From contig CAAEEZ010000017.1 of NCBI GenBank assembly GCA_900755035.1, positions 1-64,000 of the forward strand: a stretch of 64,000 nt of DNA, read 5' to 3'. Both the position numbers and the translations under genes were made by a program. A model generated the notes under the pieces. That model was not told where the DNA came from. It did not search any database and worked only from the letters and a program-made list of their open reading frames with translations. Positions 60,469 to 64,000 of the stretch are shown piece after piece (position 1 is the first letter of the stretch; every line of letters begins with the position of its first letter). This stretch comes from Clostridia bacterium (GTDB lineage: Bacteria > Bacillota > Clostridia > Christensenellales > CAAEEZ01).

Positions 60469-60497
60469 TTTACTTATACCACAAAATATAGTATAAT
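60469..60497 (+). promoter_or_regulatory. sigma-A promoter of nrdR
   Basis: TTTACT (60469-60474), 17 bp, TATAAT (60492-60497). The spacer segment ACAAAATATAGT vaguely resembles an NrdR half-element (ACAC-AT-rich-GTGT) but is not a clear box. Confidence 0.75.
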
Positions 60498-60514
60498 CGT
60501 ATTCGAGGTGTACT

Positions 60515-61015
60515 ATGAAATGTATGTATTGTGGTTGTATGGACAGCAAAGTAATTGATTCAAGACTAAACGAGGACGGTACTTCTATACGTAGAAGGCG
60601 TGAATGTGTAAACTGCGGAAAAAGGTTTACCACCTACGAAACGGTGGAGCATACGCCGATTATGGTGGTAAAAAACGGCGGAAATAGGCAGGCGTTTGAT
60701 GCAAGCAAAATTAAAAACGGTATAGTTAAGTCGTGCGAAAAGCGTCCCGTATCTATGTACGAAATCGAAAAACTTGTAAGTGATATCGAAAAACAAATTT
60801 ACAATAGTTTGGAGCAAGAAATTACTAGCAAGCAAATAGGTGATATGGTAATGGAAGGGCTTAAAAATATCGACGACGTTGCGTACGTAAGATTTGCGTC
60901 GGTTCACAAACATTTTAAGGATATAAATACTTTGCTTCAAGAGATTGAAGAATTGCTTGGTGGAAAAAATCAAGAGATAAGAGAAAAACTTTTGGACGAA
61001 AAGAAGAAAAAATAA
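60515..61015 (+). CDS. nrdR: transcriptional repressor NrdR
   Basis: ATP/dATP-sensing repressor of ribonucleotide reductase genes. The 166 residues have the zinc ribbon with Cys3-Cys6 and Cys31-Cys34 (RECVNCGKRFTTYE) and the ATP-cone domain (about 47-137, MVVKNGGNRQAFDASKI). About 15 residues longer than usual, with a charged tail. GAGGTG lies 5 nt before ATG. No nrd genes are nearby, so it acts in trans. Confidence 0.96.
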   Translation: MKCMYCGCMDSKVIDSRLNEDGTSIRRRRECVNCGKRFTTYETVEHTPIMVVKNGGNRQAFDASKIKNGIVKSCEKRPVSMYEIEKLVSDIEKQIYNSLEQEITSKQIGDMVMEGLKNIDDVAYVRFASVHKHFKDINTLLQEIEELLGGKNQEIREKLLDEKKKK

Positions 61016-61094
61016 CACGTAATATTTCGCCTAAATTTAGCACGGATAGACAAAGCGTTATTTTTCATATATCTAATCAAAAAGACAATCAAAT

Positions 61095-61127
61095 GCCGTT
61101 TATGGCTAAATTTAAGCCTTAAACGGC
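61095..61127 (+). terminator. hairpin terminator after nrdR
   Basis: GCCGTTTA / TAAACGGC (8 bp), a T-T mismatch, then GGCT / AGCC (4 bp) around an AAATTTA loop. It is followed by TATATTTT, an imperfect T-run. Confidence 0.55.
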
Positions 61128-61153
61128 TATATTTTACTCAATTTTGTATATAA

Positions 61154-61162
61154 TTCGACAAA
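61154..61162 (-). promoter_or_regulatory. second Spo0A box, upstream of sigK
   Basis: TTCGACAAA on the + strand (0A box TTTGTCGAA on the other). It directly adjoins a TATAAT (61149-61154), so Spo0A could repress a sigma-A promoter here, or the match may be chance. Confidence 0.5.
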
Positions 61163-61190
61163 TAATTATTTTTTTCTATGGACATACACT
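61162..61190 (+). promoter_or_regulatory. candidate sigma-E (or sigma-K) promoter of sigK
   Basis: ATA (61162-61164), 18 bp, CATACACT (61183-61190), a perfect match to the Bacillus sigma-E -10 CATACANT. With the next A it also fits sigma-K's CATA-NNN-TA. Mother-cell expression of sigK under sigma-E is expected. Confidence 0.65.
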
Positions 61191-61235
61191 AAAACCCACT
61201 TAAAATCATATACTATAACGATTTGAGGGGGGAAC

Positions 61236-61928
61236 GTGGTAGAAGGTTTTTTTTTATTACTTAAAAATTTAATGATATGTTCGTCGTACGTGGACAGCAA
61301 AAATTCTTTTCCAAAGCCACTTTCTAGCGAAAAAGAAAGGTATTACGTACTAAGAGCAAACGAGGGCGACCAAGAAGCAAAGGATATTTTGATAAAGCAC
61401 AACCTTAGGTTAGTGGCGCATATTGCTAAAAAGTATTCAAACTATCCCGATAACGACGAACTAATATCGGTAGGCTCGATAGGGCTAATTAAGGCAGTAA
61501 ATACGTATAATCTAGAAAAGGGAACGGGACTTGTGACCTATGCTGCAAGGTGTATTGAAAACGAAATACTTATGCTGATTAGGTCTAGCAAGAAACACAG
61601 GGGTAACGTATCTTTATATTCTACGGTTGGCGTAGATAAGGAGGGCAACGAAATGAGTCTTGAAGATACGTTGCAAAGTGATGAAAGCGTAATAATAGAC
61701 ACGGAAAATAAAATAATAATGGAAAATATCGTGGCAATTATGAAAAAAACTCTTAGCGATAGAGAATACGAAATCATATCGCTTCGTTATCCGTTAGATA
61801 GAAAAGGACTTACTCAAAAAGAAGTTGCAAAAGCATACGGAATATCCCGTTCTTACGTATCTAGGATAGAAAAAAAGGCGCTAGAAAAGGTGAGAGAAGA
61901 GGTTGAAAAGCAAGAAATTTATATATAA
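61236..61928 (+). CDS. sigK: sporulation sigma factor sigma-K
   Basis: Late mother-cell sigma factor. The 230 residues begin MVEGFFLLLKNLMICSSYV, a hydrophobic pro-sequence like Bacillus pro-sigma-K. They continue PKPLSSEKERYY, NLRLVAHIAKKYSNYPDNDELISVGSIGLIKAV and the helix-turn-helix LTQKEVAKAYGISRSYVSRIEK. GTG start after GAGGGG. The gene is intact, not split by a skin element. SpoIVFB-type processing is expected but that gene is not in the window. The gap to rnpB (61929-62105) holds nothing recognised. Confidence 0.95.
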   Translation: MVEGFFLLLKNLMICSSYVDSKNSFPKPLSSEKERYYVLRANEGDQEAKDILIKHNLRLVAHIAKKYSNYPDNDELISVGSIGLIKAVNTYNLEKGTGLVTYAARCIENEILMLIRSSKKHRGNVSLYSTVGVDKEGNEMSLEDTLQSDESVIIDTENKIIMENIVAIMKKTLSDREYEIISLRYPLDRKGLTQKEVAKAYGISRSYVSRIEKKALEKVREEVEKQEIYI

Positions 61929-62105
61929 AAAATGAAAACGCAGTTTGTAAAAAATAAGTTATAATTTTAATTTTACATATTTTTCGAAATGATTAACGAT
62001 AGTAAAAATTGTACTAAAAATCAAATAAATTATAAAAGTATTATAAAATATTTACAACTAAATAATACTGCGGTTTTAGAGTGATTATATATAGCCGATA
62101 AATTG

Positions 62106-62134
62106 TTGCTAATTTTCTAAAAAAGTAGTATAAT
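62106..62134 (+). promoter_or_regulatory. sigma-A promoter of rnpB
   Basis: TTGCTA (62106-62111), 17 bp, TATAAT (62129-62134). The start near 62141 coincides with the first base of the P1 helix. Confidence 0.88.
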
Positions 62135-62140
62135 GTAACC

Positions 62141-62458
62141 GAGTTAGCCGGATAATCGCGTGAAATATTGAGGAAAGTCCGGGCATCTACGGGAAATGGT
62201 GCTGGATAACGTCCAGTGGAGGCGACTCTAAGGAAAGTGCAACAGAAATAAACCGCATACCTTGGTATGTAAGGATGGAAAGGCGAGGTAAGAGCTCACC
62301 GCTTTCTCGGTGACGAGAAGGGCAATGTAAACCCCACCTGATGCAAGATGTGAGAACGTTAAACTCCCGTTAGTTCTCCTATATCGCTTGAGGTTGTCGG
62401 TAACGGCAATCCTAGATAGATGATTATCTAAAACAGAACTCGGCTTACAGACTAACTC
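62141..62458 (+). ncRNA. rnpB: RNase P RNA
   Basis: Catalytic RNA of RNase P, which matures tRNA 5' ends. The universally conserved parts are present: GAGGAAAGTCCGGGC (about 62170), the GTGCAACAGAAA segment (about 62238-62249), and ACAGAACTCGGCTTACAG near the 3' end. P1 is closed by GAGTTAG (62141-62147) with CTAACTC (62452-62458). Length about 318 nt, normal for Firmicutes. A type A versus type B fold was not determined. Own promoter and terminator. Confidence 0.97.
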
Positions 62459-62461
62459 ATT

Positions 62462-62487
62462 GAGCGACGAAAGTCGCTCTTTTTTTG
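62462..62487 (+). terminator. terminator of rnpB
   Basis: Seven-bp stem GAGCGAC / GTCGCTC with a GAAA tetraloop and eight T. Confidence 0.95.
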
Positions 62488-62522
62488 TATATTTTTTTTA
62501 AGTTAAGTAATAATCGTATGGT

Positions 62523-63557
62523 ATGGAATTGATTGTTTTTAGTGGAGTGATACTTATTTTTATGGTTGCTCTAAGCGTAATAAATAAAAAACTTGCAAGC
62601 TCGTCGACGGGTAAAGTATTCGTGACTTACCTTGGCGACAGAAGATATATAAAACAAGCGCTTACGGGAAAGGAAAAAACGAGTGGAGAAGTACCTAACT
62701 TATTTTACTATTATTTTCTAATTTTCGTAGTAGTTAAGGGAATTAAAAGAAAGATTAAAAAGGGTGAAAAGGTAGAAAGTACCGAAAAAGCGTTTGTGGA
62801 AAGCGCAAGTGCATTAAAGGATAATCTTAAAGTAAAACGAAAGAATTTTGGAAATTTATTATATGTAAATGGATTTTGTAGAGTAATACTTGTAGCAAGA
62901 AGTATTTTGGAAACAACTAAATATCAACTAACTGATAAGAATATTAAAAAAGCGCTAAGTAGTATTGACGTTGATTTGAAAGTAAGTGAACTAAAATATT
63001 TGACGGACGCTTTTAATTATCAAATAGTTATTGATTATGGCAAAATTGCAAAGTATATTTTGTACCTAAATAGTATGAAAAAGAAGGCAAAAAAGGGGAA
63101 GAGGAACTTATTTTTTTCTTCTGCTTACACCTATTTTTTTGGTAAATATACCCACGATTTTGAACTATTTGAAAAAATGATAAAGCCGTATTTTTGCGAC
63201 TATTATACTGCCGTGTCAAAATACTTAAAAACTAATAGTTATTATCTAAATAAAACTTTGTCTATCGTTAAATCATCTAAGTATCTAAAAACTTTTTGCC
63301 CACTAAAACTATCTAAAAATTTTGATATTTTGCAAAAAAACGTAAATTTTGCAAGTTATCAACCGGCTATGCAATTAGAAGTTTTAGAAAAGATAGAAGA
63401 AATTGCGATAGCATACAAGAAAAGCGAAACCAAAGTTTGCGAAACTGCTTTGTTACTATGTGAAAAAAATAGAACTGAACCGTATATGCTATTATTTAAG
63501 CAAAACGACCTAGTTAGCAAGGTATTTGATAGTAAAAAAAAACGGCAAACGACGTAG
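62523..63557 (+). CDS. unknown membrane-anchored protein, frame 0 part
   Basis: A 344-residue protein that I do not recognise. N-terminal helix (about 1-20, MELIVFSGVILIFMVALSVI), a second hydrophobic stretch near 62-74 (YYYFLIFVVVKG), then a basic, mainly helical region rich in Lys, Leu and Tyr. It ends at TAG 63555-63557, right after nine A (63534-63542). The -1 frame from that tract is open to the window end with normal codon use, so the stop is probably bypassed or the sequence carries an indel. No ribosome site is obvious before ATG. Confidence 0.65.
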   Translation: MELIVFSGVILIFMVALSVINKKLASSSTGKVFVTYLGDRRYIKQALTGKEKTSGEVPNLFYYYFLIFVVVKGIKRKIKKGEKVESTEKAFVESASALKDNLKVKRKNFGNLLYVNGFCRVILVARSILETTKYQLTDKNIKKALSSIDVDLKVSELKYLTDAFNYQIVIDYGKIAKYILYLNSMKKKAKKGKRNLFFSSAYTYFFGKYTHDFELFEKMIKPYFCDYYTAVSKYLKTNSYYLNKTLSIVKSSKYLKTFCPLKLSKNFDILQKNVNFASYQPAMQLEVLEKIEEIAIAYKKSETKVCETALLLCEKNRTEPYMLLFKQNDLVSKVFDSKKKRQTT

Positions 63558-64000
63558 ATTTTGCCAAAAATAGCGTTGAAAATAACCACGATAATCAAAT
63601 TATAGATAAAATTTACTATCCCAACGGATTAGTTGAAATATTTAACGACTTAAAACTAAGGGTAAATAACGGCGACGTTATTACTATTACGCCTATGATA
63701 AAGGCAAAAAAAGACTATTATTCACTTGGAAATCTGTTTAACGATTGCAAAGTAGAAAACGGTAATTACGTTGCTACGTTTTGCAGTGACAAATTCGTGT
63801 TCAAAATAGGCGGCAAATATACGCTTAAAATAGGATTATTCGTGCTAGGCGAAGAGAATATAGAGGTTAGTGCGCTGTTTATTATTAAGTCGCAAAACGA
63901 CGCAAAAATAATAGAAGGCAAGCGTGATAATCAAATAGTACTAAATAATAGCACGATTAACGTAGGTAAGTCCGTAAACGTAAATTGCGCCGAAAAAACT
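63536..64000 (+). CDS. continuation of the unknown protein in the -1 frame, partial
   Basis: 155 codons without a stop, running off the window. The frame starts after TAA at 63533-63535. It shows the same codon habits as neighbours (AAC before G, TTA/CTA leucine) and reads as beta-rich sequence (GDVITITPMIKAKKDYYSLG, FKIGGKYTLKIGLFVLG). A slip of -1 on the A9 tract joins SKKK of the first part to TANDVDFAKN. There is no good start codon or ribosome site of its own near its beginning, which favours a single frameshifted gene. Confidence 0.65.

Overview
The window comes from a low-GC, spore-forming member of the Clostridia, probably an uncultured gut-type lineage. Evidence: an AT-rich genome with AGGAGG-type ribosome sites; classical sigma-A promoters, many with exactly 17 bp between boxes; a SCIFF/ScfB radical-SAM peptide cassette beside the Sec genes; long-form HPF; RNase Y; and a sporulation block (spoIIGA, sigE, sigG, ylmC-type, sigK) with perfect Spo0A-box 9-mers. 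MurE carries the DNPR motif of the meso-diaminopimelate-adding enzymes. All but two genes are on the + strand, which suggests a leading-strand chromosomal arm. There is no rRNA, tRNA, prophage or insertion sequence.

Layout. 0.3-7.6 kb: clpC, hpf, an N-acyl-D-amino-acid deacylase-like gene, a sugar isomerase and pgi. 7.8-11 kb: convergent yfbR, a TPP-riboswitch-controlled thiT with an extra membrane domain, and an orphan degenerate ABC ATPase. 11-15.6 kb: ruvC-ruvA-ruvB-queA, an imperfect 129-nt inverted repeat, and tgt. 15.7-21 kb: yajC, a TIGR04086-type membrane protein, scfA, scfB, secD, secF. 21-28 kb: recJ-rel-dtd-MBL hydrolase-hemZ. 28-42 kb: rpsO, pnp, ylxY-like, M16 peptidase, dUTPase-like, ftsK/spoIIIE, rimO, cinA C-domain, recA and rny, close to the Bacillus order. 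42.3-42.85 kb: a non-coding gap holding what looks like a decayed three-repeat CRISPR array with no cas genes. 43.8-57.3 kb: division and cell-wall (dcw) cluster mraZ-rsmH-(ftsL position)-pbp-murE-mraY-murD-ftsW-murA-divIB-ftsA-ftsZ, lacking murF, murG, murC and murB. 57.5 kb: two perfect inverted DnaA boxes. 57.8-62 kb: sporulation sigma cascade, nrdR, sigK. 62.1 kb: rnpB. 62.5 kb to the end: an unknown membrane-anchored protein whose reading frame appears to continue past a stop by a -1 shift on an A9 tract.

How the genes work together. The dcw cluster builds and divides the cell wall. FtsZ/FtsA and FtsK/SpoIIIE serve both vegetative and polar septation. SpoIIGA, beside ftsZ, processes pro-sigma-E; sigma-G and sigma-K follow. 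RuvABC, RecA and RecJ form a recombination and repair set. Rny, PNPase, RNase P and HPF handle RNA decay, processing and ribosome hibernation, and ClpC, Rel and HPF connect to stress. QueA/Tgt modify tRNA. YajC/SecD/SecF assist export next to the SCIFF ranthipeptide genes.

Most of the window is conserved housekeeping DNA. The unusual items are regulatory or decayed: the CRISPR relic, promoters embedded in terminators, structured leaders, the DnaA-box pair, the frameshift gene, and a genome-wide scarcity of GATC. All calls were made by reading the sequence; no database search was run.
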